Assembly (NCBI RefSeq): GCF_030867095.1
Contig: NC_081826.1
Span: 36,868,001-36,932,000, forward strand
Source: Alligator mississippiensis
Taxonomy: Eukaryota; Chordata; Crocodylia; Alligatoridae
Direction: 5' to 3'
DNA length: 64,000 nt
Shown: positions 13,131 to 24,276 of the stretch, one piece after another
Numbering within the stretch: position 1 is the stretch's first letter
Layout: each line of letters opens with the position of its first letter
The notes under the pieces: generated by a model
Database searches by the model: none
What the model was told of the DNA's origin: nothing
Seen by the model: only the letters and a program-made list of their open reading frames with translations
Position numbers and translations under genes: made by a program

Positions 13131-16100
13131 GAGAGCTGCTTCTCCCAAAACGGCTCTGGTAGGCAGAGACTGCTGGCTGCTTTCTTATCCCCACCCCAAT
13201 GACAAGGTGAGGATTGCAATGAATTCTAAGGCTATGGAAAGGGGAGGGGATTGGGGCTAATATGGAGGCTAGGGCAGGATTCAGTGGTAATGTAATGTAA
13301 ATGTTTCTCCTCTGAGGGTCCCTGTCTATTTCAGTCTCTACATGAGCCATGCTGTGAAGCTGCAACTCTGATTTCCCTAACCTGTTCTGTGAAAGTAGCA
13401 AGCAACTTTGTGCTGTGGCTAGCTTTTTATTTGAACGTTTCTTTTGAGGGCTTGGAACAAAGGTGAATGTCACGTTATGTTCTGTTGTACTGTTTTCATA
13501 TCATATAATTCAAATTTCTTAGCTGAAAGTTAGGTGATTGCTGCATTACACGGGAACTAGGTTTGTTGCTTTCCGGTTATTTAATGTTCTAATGTGAATA
13601 TAAGCATGAGCTTTGATTTTAAAAACTTGTGTATGTTTAATGCTGCTAAAAGGTGAAGATGGATAGCTTTGGCAGAAGTCCTCTGTTCATCTGTGGGATG
13701 CAGAGCGGGACAAGCTTGCAGCCTCAACACGGGTCTGGAAGGAATCAAGGGTATATTGGGGCTGATTTGGCTTTCCATAGCCTGTGCAGTATTTTGGTGT
13801 CCCAGAGTTTGGAATTTAGTATAGACCTCTGAAGCCTGTAGTGCTCTGGGTTGTAAAGTCTGGATTTTTAGCCATGTATATCTTGATTAAGAGTCTTGGT
13901 TTTCTTGGTTGAGGAGCTGAGGTATAGACAGTGGACTTTTTTTTTTCTTCTTCTCTCCACTGAGGCCAAATCTACAACAATAGATTTTTGTCAGCATAGG
14001 TGTCAGGGGTGTAATCTCCAACACTGTTCTTCTGGCAGATCTCAATAATGTACACAGTAATATCAGTAAAAGCACAGTTTTCCTGGTATAGTTCGTTTCA
14101 CTCACATGCAGGGCAGGGTTACTATGCTGATATAAAGTTCAGCATTGCCAACATAGCTGTGTCCACATTGGAACACTTGCTGGTAAACTATACTGGTATT
14201 CCTATACCAGTAAAATATTCCTAATACAGTTCTAGCCAAAGTTGTTTGAGTGTTAAAGACCAAGAAAAACTCTTGAATTCTTTGCAACTGAAACTTTGCT
14301 GTGTTGGTATAGAATAACTATGACCACTTTTTAAAGCCAGGCTTGCTGAAAATAGGAACAATTGAGCACATCAGTCTAGAAACTGTTTTGGGGCTGATTC
14401 TTTGAAATCCAGACTGTCCAGATTTGATTAGGGAGGTGTGGGCAACAGCCCTATGGAACTGTGGGGCAACTTAGACTTTATCAGTGTCCTGCCACTGACT
14501 GGAAAATGCACATTTTCATCACAATTGGATTCTTTTAAAACAAATTTGTTACTTATGTTAAAAGGTCACTGTGCTGTCTTTTAGTTATGTACTGTTTAAT
14601 ATATAGAAAACAATTTCACATGTATTTAACTATTAATTCAAGATCATTGCAGGTGGAGAAGCGCATGGAATATTTTCTTTGAGGCTTAAAAGCATTGATG
14701 TACGTAAAACTTCAGTGTGTATTAGTTGAAAGCACTATTGTTAGTTATCACTGGAGGTAACTGTCCATTTTTGTTTCAGTTCCATTGTGCGCCTTTTCTT
14801 TTTTGGACATGTAAAAAAAGTGTTGTATTTGTTTGTAGTGTGTGGCCTTTTACATACTGCAATGAAGGCCATCCTTTCCATCTGAGCTCACTAAACATTT
14901 CTTAGAGGCTTATCTTGTTGTAAAAATGTGCAACAAATATAGAAATCTGTTCAGTTCTAGAACAGGATCAAAAAAGTTATATTTAAAATTATCCTTTTGC
15001 AAAGTTAAACAAGTATTATCTTTCCTACACATTAGCTTAAGAAATAATTTTGTTGAACTCTCCATTTAAGGGATGGAAAAAATGGAAGTTAACTGCACCT
15101 GCAAAGCATCTAGAATTAGTACCTCACCAACTTTTTTTTAACCATTATAAATCAGTCTTAATATTTGTACATGGATATTTCCAAGGAGGAGGTATATATT
15201 GACACACAAGCACATAAGATTGCATTACAGCAGAGACAGGCAATCTTTTTTGACTGTGGGATGGAATAACCCACCCTGCGTCAGAGGAATGTGCTAGGAC
15301 CCAGCTGCAGTTAGCACTTGTTTCCACAGCAGTGTGGGAAGAGTGACTACACCTGGCACTTCTCTGTGCAGCACCATGGAGAGAGTGCCCACCACCAAAA
15401 GCCTGCATCTGCAGGCCAAATTCAATGTGCCCAGGCCATGGGCCATAAGTTGCCAACCCCTGTTCTTTAGCACTGATACTTGTTCCTTTGTCTCAAAGGC
15501 TGTTACTTTGAGTGTAAACTATGAAGAATGAGTTAGTATTACGTCCACATATTTGCTATTTTACTCTAGCTAACAAACATTTGAACAGTTATTTTATGGA
15601 GTCGCAGTGGTTTAGCTCATCAGGGCATGAAAGAAATTATAATAGTAGTTGGTGAGTGTGTCTACACGTTCATTAATACACAGTAGTTACTCTGCATTTA
15701 GTTTAGTACTTGCATAATGAAGTATTAACTAAATGTGCGGTAACTACAGTTACTGTGCAGTAGCAACAGTGCACTGTCGTTTTGTGATGCTTACTGCTCA
15801 GTAGCTTAACACTGCACAGTAGCATATTAGTATAGCTTTTGACTGGTATGCTACTGTGCACTGTTATTAAACTACTGTACAGTAAGCATCTTGTGTAGTT
15901 GTGCCCAGTCTGTACTTCTTAACAACAAAGCACAATATATCTACTTGATTTCCTTCTTTGGGGTACCTTGTGGATAAGTGAGATCTGTTGGACATGGTAT
16001 ATTATTTTCTCATGTGCAACTCACCTTTCACCTAAAAATTGGGGTGTGTGGGCGTATTTTTCTCTGCTGGAAAAGAAGCACTCCTGGAGAAACTGCATGC

Positions 16101-18532
16101 CATGTAGCTGCCAAGATGGCTGCTGCTTGTGTCTACTAAGCAGACTGAAGAGATGGAGTCTTGTGTAGGCTCTCACAGGTGTAGCTATTGCCTGAGCATT
16201 GTTACTTTGGGCACAAGCTACAAGTGAGCTGTTTGTAGTATTTTGATGAGGCCTATGATGTGGAAATAACACTTTATTTATGGGAACTTGTATGAAGAGC
16301 TATTTCCAGTGAAGAACCAATAGTCTTGCTATAGCCCTTTGCAAAGGCCTTGGGTCTAACCCTGTGTGACAAAGCGTACAGCCTTCTGGAAACTGTCTAA
16401 TAAGTCCAGCATTATAGGAGAATGTCTGCCATGCAGGAAGCTCCTGATGCCACACTTACTGGGTGCTACATTTCCAGGTGGACTTACCGTCATGTAGTTG
16501 GCTATCACTGTGGAAAAGTGTTGGGTGTGTTTTGCCTGCTGTGCCCCCCCCTCCCCCCCTTCCAAAAACAAGGTGGATGTTTTGTGCAAGAAAATAAGGT
16601 ACTTGGATGGTAGTAAGATTTTTTTTTTTGTAAGTTGGGAAGTATGGGCTAAAGTTATTGTTGTGTGGATATATACTTGGTTGAATAACTGCAAGGAAAG
16701 GGATCAGTGTCAGATTGGCAGGAAGTCTTGTTGGATTCTACAAAGATCTTTTCTGGGTCCAATGCTTTTTAACATTTTGTAATTGCTTTGATACAAAAAT
16801 ACAGTATGTTTATCAAATTTGTTTGTCTACCTGGGAGACGTTGCAAACACTGGAAGGATAGGGTTAAATTCAAAGGGATTTTGTTAAACTGGGAGACTGG
16901 ACTATAGACGACAACATGCAGGGAAGCAGCAGCATATGCACAGATACAGAATGTATTATACCATGGCCAAGAAGGATCTGGGAGGGTTATGGTGGTACAC
17001 AAACTTATCGACTCAAAATGGAAGCACTGTATGCAAGAGGTGATAAAGTGCACTACTCCACCCTGGTTAGTCTTCACTTTGAGTGCTGTCTCCAGCTTTG
17101 GTCACTGCATTTTAAGAAAGATGCAGAGAAACTGGAGGAGATCCACTGACTGGTGACAGCAGATAAGAAGCCATATGAGGAAAGGAAGAAAGAATTGAAA
17201 TATTTTTTAGTAGGGAGAACAGGAGATTAAGGGGTAGAAGGTGTTGGCAGTCTTCAAATTTTTGATAATGTATTATAAAGAGGAGAGAAACATTGCTTTT
17301 CTTGCCTCACTGAGCAGGGCATGAGGCAGTGATCTTAAACTACAAAAAAACAAATTTTGATCCAGTTTCAGGGAGAGAACTTTCTTAAGAATTGTAGGGC
17401 AGTGGAACTAGTTTTAGTGAAGTGGTAGTTTCCATCATTGTAGGTTTTCAAGAACAGGCTAGATCTGCATCGGTTATGGGTTACCAGACACTTAAAATTA
17501 ACAAAATCCTTAGAAATTAATAATACCCCAGGTTTCTGAAAGACTGATCAGTATACATTTCAGGTAAAGTATTATAGTCACTTTTAAGCTATATGTGCAA
17601 GAACTCGGCTTCTCAGCAGACTTAAAATACGCTGGGCTCTAGTCAAACACTGGGATAATTTACTTCAAGTCTAATAGGCAGATATATAAAAATGTATTTT
17701 AATGCTTCATGTGTAACCTACTTGCATTCTGTGCACCAGTTAAAATACCTCACATTTCATTTGAATGCGTTTGAGTTCAAATCTAATTCGCTAAGTTTCC
17801 ACAGTCTCCCTTTCCCCGGGTTACTACACCCTATTTTCATAAGGCAGTTGGCTAATTTGGCACTACTTTGAGAGGCACTGCTTATGGTGTCATTTGTACC
17901 CCCATAACTATTGACTTCCCTTGCCTGTTCACAGAAGCTCTGCTGGAAAACATGGGAGCTGACTACTATTGTAGAAAAGTTGAGATTGGAGAGGCCACAT
18001 TGACAACATCAGTTGTCTGCGAGAGTGACAGGGTGGTAGTGTTCAACATGTAGTTGGTAACATGGTTATTAATTTAATTTTTTCCTACCACCCTTTTTAA
18101 GTTTGGACCACATAGCAGTTTTAAAGCTCCCAGTTTCGGATTGAGACCCATTTTTAATCAATTGAAGAAATGTGGATGTTAACTCATGTTTGTAATTTGT
18201 GGGCACAAATAGTACTTGGATGTGTAGAGGGCTTTTACACACGCCTTGCTGTACATGTATCTTTTGAAGGGCAGGTTTGCTATGCAAGAGTTATAGACAA
18301 ATGCATGCAGAAGTTGCTGTCCATAGTAAAAACACTGTTAAAAAATTAATTGGTTCCCATTTTTGAAGGAAGTGTCGTCTTGCTCAGTGAGTTCCCAATT
18401 TTACTTACCTGTACATTTCTCCCTCAGGGCAAAATCTCTGATCAGGTTTACAACTATCCAGAAGGCCTAGGAGAAGTGCTTTATAGAGAACAGTTCGACT
18501 TCAACGCTGAGCCACCTTGGGAACCTAGCTGA
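11114..18532 (+). CDS. AZIN1: Upstream conserved coding region (uCC) of AZIN1 mRNA, AUU-initiated, 52 codons
   Basis: Join 11114-11167 with 18428-18532. Exon 1 gives IPPKKRRRFSKAFGPSPH (AUU read as the start). Exon 2 continues GKISDQVYNYPEG and ends REQFDFNAEPPWEPS, then stop. The frame contains no AUG, so initiation must be non-canonical; the AUU has A at -3. Vertebrate AZIN1 mRNAs are known to carry an AUU-started upstream frame. High polyamine makes ribosomes pause at its PPW motif, queue, and raise AUU initiation, which lowers AZIN1 synthesis. The PPW sits here four codons before the stop, as in that model. Splicing is in phase 0 on both sides. This is a feedback sensor in cis, and the peptide may have no role of its own. 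The exon join and AUU assignment are inferred from frame, motif and length. Confidence 0.85.
11164..11171. promoter_or_regulatory. Palindromic E-box TCACGTGA on the exon 1 donor
   Basis: A perfect CACGTG core with T/A flanks of the USF/MYC/MiT-TFE type spans the exon 1-intron 1 border. The GTGAGT donor uses half of the palindrome. The related ODC1 gene is a classic MYC target through intron 1 E-boxes, so a similar input is plausible. Confidence 0.55.
11207..11217 (+). promoter_or_regulatory. YY1-type motif, first copy
   Basis: AACATGGCGGC matches the AAnATGGCGGC consensus found just downstream of start sites in CpG-island genes. The AUG inside is intronic and not a translation start. Confidence 0.5.
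11270..11280 (+). promoter_or_regulatory. YY1-type motif, second copy
   Basis: AACATGGCGGA, same strand, 63 bp after the first copy. Two same-orientation copies in early intron 1 make a chance match less likely. Confidence 0.5.
13092..13128. repeat. (CT)n microsatellite
   Basis: About 18 CT units. It generates the Arg-Glu and Ser-Leu repeats in spurious frames on both strands. Confidence 0.95.
15231..15462. mobile_element. hAT-like non-autonomous element
   Basis: Ends CAGAGACAGGCAATC and AAGTTGCCAACCCCTG are imperfect inverted repeats of the CAGGGGTTGGCAA type seen in hAT elements. The flanking 8-mers (CATTACAG and TTCTTTAG) agree at only a few places, so the duplication is decayed or my borders are off by a little. 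Confidence 0.55.
15653..15910. mobile_element. Palindrome-rich short element (MITE-like)
   Basis: Starts GTGTGTCTACACGTTC and ends near TGTGTAGTTGTGCCCAG. It is filled with repeated ACAGTAG/CTACTGT words in both orientations, which could fold into long hairpins. The family is unknown. The CACAGTAG word also occurs in the small hairpin at 59384-59425. Confidence 0.45.
16690..17480 (+). mobile_element. Old, degraded CR1-type LINE fragment
   Basis: Scattered frames recall CR1 reverse transcriptase: FLGPMLFNIL near 16730-16780 and a segment like HFECCLQLWSLHFKKDAEKL near 17075-17130. The latter matches the CR1 block that reads LEYCIQFWAPQFKKDVEKL in the fresher copy at 60625-61530. It has several frame breaks and no intact domain. 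It lies in sense orientation in intron 1. Confidence 0.65.
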
Positions 18533-18565
18533 TGATAGTAGGGTTCCATCTCCTAACTTGTCCAT
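18428..18565 (+). other. AZIN1: AZIN1 exon 2 (5' UTR; carries the conserved end of the uCC)
   Basis: 138 nt between a CCCTCAG acceptor and a GTAAGT donor. It encodes the C-terminal 34 codons of the upstream frame including PPW, then four in-frame stops in a row (TGA TGA TAG TAG). It has strong codon-like conservation features and no AUG before 18532. Confidence 0.85.
18532..18565 (+). CDS. Third upstream ORF overlapping the uCC stop (exon 2 part)
   Basis: The uCC stop and the next stop form TGATGA, which contains an AUG at 18532-18534. Read from there the frame gives MIVGFHLLTCP and, across the exon 2-3 splice at 36834, ends at a TAA after three more codons (FVA). If the acceptor is at 36852 instead, it ends at once. 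A stop overlapping an AUG is the arrangement used for termination-reinitiation, so ribosomes leaving the uCC could be captured here. Speculative; no conservation evidence. Confidence 0.3.
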
Positions 18566-19416
18566 GTAAGTAGTTCTTTTTCCCCCCCTAAATATCTATG
18601 TACAAAAAGGGTGTGATCAGAGATGCAAAGAACTAGAAAAATGTGCAGACCTGTATTCTTGTACCTTGATCTATATATTTAGTTTGCCTTGTTTTCAAGT
18701 TTTTGGTGGTTTTCTTGAGTGGTGGGGGAGAGGTCAGGAAAAGGATGTATACATCAAATTAAACTTGTGCTGCGTCTTCCCAGTCGAAATGGCAATGCAT
18801 TGGATTTCAGTAGAACATGCCTATATGCTTAAAGAAACTTCCTATGTGAGGATGGTTCCTGACTTAAGGTTATAGGTTGCAGAAGTGCTAAAATAAAACA
18901 CTGTACACTCCCTTCAGTGTCTGACAACTGTAATTGTATTTAAGTTGGAGATAATGACTGCCTGGACTGTTGAATTCTAATTTGTATGGCACTGTATGAC
19001 TTAATGTTTTATACTGAGCTAGTTAAAATCTACTATTGTAAACTTTTTAAAGTAGGAACAGTCTGCTTGAAGGGTGTGCCTCTCTGAATGCCTGACTCCA
19101 TTATTTGCTAATTACTATCCCACTTCCAGAAATAGTTACAGCTCAGCTACAGTAGAATCATAGTCTATGCCAGACAGAAGCAGTTATAAACTGACTTCAT
19201 ATTTAAAGGATCCAACTTTGAAAGAGAGCAAAAACTTTCCTCTGAAGTGAGTAGATTTTCATTTTCAGTAGACTTGTTCTTCTGTCATCAGTAACTCATT
19301 CACGTTTGAATTTTAATTATTTTAAAATTTCTTAAACAAATCTCATTACTGGAGACTTTTGGATTTCCAGAGAATTTTTAATCTATTTTTTTTCAATAGT
19401 CTCTTCTAACTACCAA

Positions 19417-19442
19417 CCCCCCCCCCCCCCCCCCCCCCCCCC
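19417..19442. repeat. Poly-C tract (about 26)
   Basis: Uninterrupted C run, paired with a G run 320 bp downstream. The length is likely imprecise in any assembly. Confidence 0.9.
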
Positions 19443-19763
19443 GGCTTTTGGGTTTTGAATTTGCGTAATTATTCCTTTTTGTAACACTGTAAGGCAGCTG
19501 CCTAAGATGGATTTTGTATGTTATTGTTTACACATGGGCAAAGAATTAGGCAGGCTTTGCCCTTCAAGTAATTTGGTGTTAAACCATCAATTTAAATGCA
19601 AGTGTCATGGTATAATTGGCACATTGTGCCAATCACTGCTCCCCAAAATGCTATTTGCATGAGTAACACTAAAAGTTAAGATGGCATGATGTTTAAAAAA
19701 AAAAAAAAAAAGTTTCTTACTCTTCCCTGCCTCAATCTGGCTGAAAGTATTATGGGTGGGTAT

Positions 19764-19787
19764 GGGGGGGGGGGGGGGGGGGGGGGG
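19764..19787. repeat. Poly-G tract (about 24)
   Basis: Uninterrupted G run in intron 2. In the RNA this could form a G-quadruplex or pair with the upstream C run. Confidence 0.9.
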
Positions 19788-22571
19788 TTCCCCTGCTAAT
19801 TTCCTGAAAAAAACCTTAAAATCCCACCCTAAAATTTTGGTATTTTGAAGTGCTTGCTTAACTGTTAAGAACATTAAATTATTTCTACTTTTATAAGGCA
19901 TCTAACAGATAAAGTTCTACTTTTGAAAACAATGCTCTGAGTGAGCTTGGAAAGGAACTTGTGATCATGATTAGCTTCATTTGTTACAGTTATTTCCCTT
20001 CGAGTTTCTATATAATTGTTTGGAATTAAACAAAATGTACTTGATGCCTTGCATACTTTCCAAGAGAATGTTCATTTCTCAGATGGAAAACTCTCTGAAT
20101 CTTGTCTGCTGTTTTGCAGATAATGCAATGATTGCTGTGAATGGGGTATAGAGAGGGAGCAGAGAACTGTTTCTAACTTAGGTTGGCTACTTCTTGTTTG
20201 TATTTTACATATGGTCAGCACCCCTTCTTGCATGGGTCTTTCATGCAGCTGCAGGATTTAAAAAAAAAACAAAAAAAAAGTAGGAAAAGTCACAGCAAAA
20301 CAACAGGACTGTTGTCCAGATTCATAGGGCAGTGACTGTAAAACAACTTCTGAAACCATTGTTATAACACTTCACGGTATTTGAAATCTAGTCTTTCAGA
20401 AGCTGAACAGTTATAAAAGCTGCAAGGTGAAACGTTTCTGTGTTCAGTCTCCCGTTGTTTAAACCTACTGTTTTTTTTTCTGGTAAATGAGTAGTAATGC
20501 TGCTGGGAACAGCTAGACCTTTCACTATCCTAGAGTGGGTGTGCCACTAGATCTATTGTTGGTAGCGGGATGTTCAGACATCCTGGCTCTGTTTTGCATT
20601 AGGTCTATCAAGTAAAAATGCATGCAAATTTAAGTAATTTAAGGTTGAGTTTAGTAGTAACACATCAAGCAATGTTGTAAAGTGTTCATTGGCCAATATA
20701 TGCTTATTTCTTGTGCGCCAAAGCACAGCGGGTTGCCTCAGACACGCCCAAAGTGTATTTAAATTTGCTGACTAATCTGTAGTTTGGGAGAGTGCAATTT
20801 ATAATATTATTTATGGAGGAAAAAGTCAATTGGGCATTTAAGTGTAATTATTAATCTGATGACTCAAAACTGTCTGAGGGTGTATTTTATTTTCCTGTTT
20901 AAATGTTTCCCTACCTTTTTTTTTTCTTTAGCTGTGTGCCTAATGAGAAATTTCTTGAGCTTTTTTTTTTCCCTCCCACTTTTTAGCTTTGCTTTGTTCC
21001 TCCAAGTCTTGGTCTTGCTGGTGGAAACTGAAGTTTGAGCTGTCTCAAACTGTTTGGGTTACTGTTGTGCCTAGTTGAATCAAGGGAAGTAGTAGTCAGT
21101 GGAAAATATATCAACTTTCAGCTATTAAGTAGAAATAGTTTGGCTGTTTGAATTTTAAAGCTCTCTTGTTTTCTGCAACTTTGTTGATATACCTTGTAAA
21201 CTAATTCAGTTACTTGTTGATTAATCATATTTACATTTAAAGTTAAGTAATAGTTTATTATATCTTAAGTTTTTATCTGAAAATGTCACGCATCTTTTAA
21301 AAATGCCTACTTCTGATAGTGATCTTGTTCGTGAAGAATCCTTGTATTCCTGACATGCAAATTCTTTGGGCAATAATTATGTGGGTTGAAAGTCTCTAGT
21401 TACTCCAGCTGTCATCCAAACCACTTCATATAAACTCTTCTAAAATGGAATTTTATTGCGAAGGATCAGATTTCTAAATTAATTCTTGTTTTGTGCTTAA
21501 TCTTAGACAAATTTCTTCGGTTTAAATAATTCCTTTATGAACTGTATGGATTTGAAATCCATAATATCTCAGCTACTTACCTGGTGTCCTTGCTGCAGTA
21601 TTTCAGCACCAAATGAAATTTAGTGTTTAAAAAAAAAAAAAAAAAAGATAAACTTGGCAAAACTAAAGATTAACCAAACAGTTGCATATTATAAAGTCTT
21701 GGGTTCTTTACTTACTATTCAGAAATCTATGTGCATGTATTGACTTTAAATCCTGATTGTACAGTTCTGTCTTGGAGCTTAAGCTCTGTAAAAGTTTATT
21801 CCTTTATAAACTCTTAATCCAAGTTGTTTTTTTATTACATAATGCTGCACATTAGACTTATGGTTTATTAGATAGGTAGTTAAGAACACTTTACCCTATA
21901 CACTGTAATAACAGCAACTGATCTTTAGTAATATATTGAACTCTGCTTGTGTGCACGTACCCAGGTATAGAGTTGCAGATAAGCTATAGAACCAGAAAAT
22001 GACTTGAGCTAAGCATTGGGAAGGTTCCCACTACTTAAATATTTGGGAAAGAGGAGTATGGAAGCAGTGTCCAGCAATGTTATGGGATTAGGGTGATGAG
22101 CATAATGCTTCTAGATGCATGAGAACAACTTCTATCTTCCTTGGGTTTTTTGTGTGGCTTTCTTTTGTTCTTGTTTTTTGTTTGTTTGGGTTTTTTTGGT
22201 ATTAATGCCTTAAAATGGTGTATTCCATGGCATCCCCAGTGAAACCAGATAAACTGGCCAACTTCAAGGAAATAATGGCATATTTTAAAATATCGTTTAA
22301 AACTTGAATATCCAGTACTTCAATTTCACTTTCTCTTCTGAGAGGAAATCTGTCTCCCTTTGGCTTTCAAATGGGAAAGGATTTGTTTCTGAATCTTTTC
22401 CAGGGTGGATATGATTTTAATCAGCCTGACTTAAACATGATTTAAATCGCTGGTCAGGAAACCTCACTTTAATCATTGTTTTCTATAAAAAGTGTATGCT
22501 TGTTGTTTGATATAACCTTAATTAAAATATTCCCAGTAAACCCAGTATTTCCCTGATGCCATGATATAGTT

Positions 22572-23859
22572 CAGGGGCAGGCAGTTATTTTGGGTGGACG
22601 GCTGCTTACCCAGTTTTGGCAAGCTGTTGAGGGCCGCATGGGTAGCCTCACCCCCTGGTCATCATCTTGGGACCAATGTCCGGATGTCTTGGGGCCAGCA
22701 CCAGTGGGGCTCGGAGTGGGGCACAGGCTGGCAGGGGTCTGTGGAGCTGGTCTGGGTTGCACCAGCAGGGAAAGGTAGGAGCTGGTCCGGCTCTGTAGAG
22801 CCCCTGCTGGCGGGGATTGTGTACTTCTGCTGCCCTGTCCTGGACCCTTCCGGCGCTGGCCCCAGGACACTGGTGTGGGCCTTGTGCACCCACTCATTCC
22901 CGGTGCCCCCCAGCTCCGTGGTACAGGCAGGGGCAGCATACAGTCCCAACCCCCTGCTCGCTGGCAGGGAACAAGCTGGTGCTGAGCATGGGGAAAAGCG
23001 GCCCCACCTCATGGCCAGTGCTCCCTGCTGCAGCTGCTCGCAGCCCATGCAGGGCTGTCATGAGCAGGCACAGGCAACCCCATGTGGGCTGTGAGTGGCT
23101 GCAGCATGGGGCGCCAGCCATGGGGCGGGCAAGGGGCTGCTTTTCCCACACTCAGCACCAGTTTGTAACCCGGCCCCACGCCAGCTTTGGGCTCGCCTGT
23201 TGGGGCTGTACCGTGGTGGCAGCGGCTGCAGCCCCCCGGCTTGCTATACTGGACAGTGTTTGCTGCTGCCTGCCTGGAGCTTGCGTGCTGGGCAGCCCAG
23301 AGGCGGCGGTGGCAAACGCTGCCTGGGAGGGCTGCAGCTGCTGCTGCCACGGCACAGCCCCAACGGGCGAGCCTGGAGCTGGGGCTGTGGGGGGAAAAGT
23401 GGCCGCTCCCCTGCCCTGTGGCTGGCGCCCCGTGCTGCAGCTGCTTGCAGCCCATGTGCGGCTGCTTGTCCCTGCTCAGGACAGCCCTGTGTGGGCTGCA
23501 AGCGGCTGCAGCACGGAGCACTGGCCATGGGATGGGGGAGGGGCCACTTTTCCCTGGGCTCCTTCCCTGCCTGGGGTCCTCCCTGGTCTCCCTGCCTCTG
23601 CACCTGTACCTGAGTTTCCAGCACAGTGCAGCCACATCGTCCCAGGCTGGAAGCCCCTCCTGGGGTTTCTGGCTGGGGGAGGTGGGGTTGGGCGGGCCCT
23701 GCTGTTGCGGAAGCCTGCCGGGCTTCCCCTGGATTGTCTTCGGTTCCTGTCAGAAATGACAAATATTTATTTTCTAAATTTTTTTTAGGGGCCCCGTGGG
23801 CTGGATAGAATGGCCTCGCAGGCTCGTTCTGGCTGCGGGCCATATTTTGCCCACCCCTG
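22572..23859. mobile_element. Long non-autonomous hAT element nested in the 22401-25334 copy
   Basis: Starts CAGGGGCAGGCAGTTATTTT and ends TATTTTGCCCACCCCTG. Flanks ATATAGTT and ATGTAGGT agree at 6 of 8. The GC-rich interior contains large imperfect palindromes (for example 22976-23161) and no transposase. Long open frames across it on both strands (up to 323 codons) share no recognisable domain and arise from the GC-rich palindromes. Confidence 0.8.
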
Positions 23860-24276
23860 ATGTAGGTTTTTCCTTCTACCATACCATTCCCTCACTAGAA
23901 CTCAAATCAGTGAAGAGGCTGTACTCAGCAACTTATCCCTCAAGATTTCTTGAATGTTCTGCTCAAAATGTTTCTACTGCCCCTCCCTCCTGGCATTTAT
24001 CTCCAGGTTCTTCCTCCTTGCCCAGATCTACTCCACCCTCAACAATCCTCTCTTCATTTAACTTCTTGAGACTTTGCACTTTTAGAGAGAGACAAGGGCT
24101 TGACTGTGTGTATGCAAACTTGTAGAGTGAAAATAGGGCTGATGGGTAGGTAATCAGGTCTGTTCTCCCTCATTTTCATATTGCTGTTGACAAGGATGTT
24201 ATCTCTAGAGACGCGCATATCCACAGTTTGAGAACTGAAACTAACCATCAAAGAGATGCTTAATGGGATTTTAGAC

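Larger units (their letters stand above)
11168..18427 (+). other. AZIN1: AZIN1 intron 1 (7.3 kb)
   Basis: Bounded by GTGAGT and a pyrimidine-rich ...TTTCTCCCTCAG acceptor. Beyond the CpG-island edge and the CT repeat it holds a short hAT-like element, a palindromic element and an old CR1 relic, annotated separately. Other open frames here lack support. Confidence 0.8.

Noticed and set aside
12826-13473. 215-codon minus-strand frame with Arg-Glu repeats
   Set aside because: Driven by the CT microsatellite in intron 1; no homology recognised.
17936-17984. Possible extra 5' UTR exon after TGCCTGTTCACAG
   Set aside because: The only donor, AAAAG|GTTGAG-like, does not fit the consensus, and inserting it would break the conserved upstream frame.
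18350-18532. A 60-codon AUG frame ending in the PPW segment
   Set aside because: Its first 26 codons are intron 1 sequence upstream of a strong acceptor. The true frame joins exon 1 and starts at AUU.
22817-23788. 323-codon frame, and the 334-codon frame at 30744-31748
   Set aside because: They lie inside palindromic, GC-rich hAT interiors, occur on both strands, and encode no transposase or other domain.
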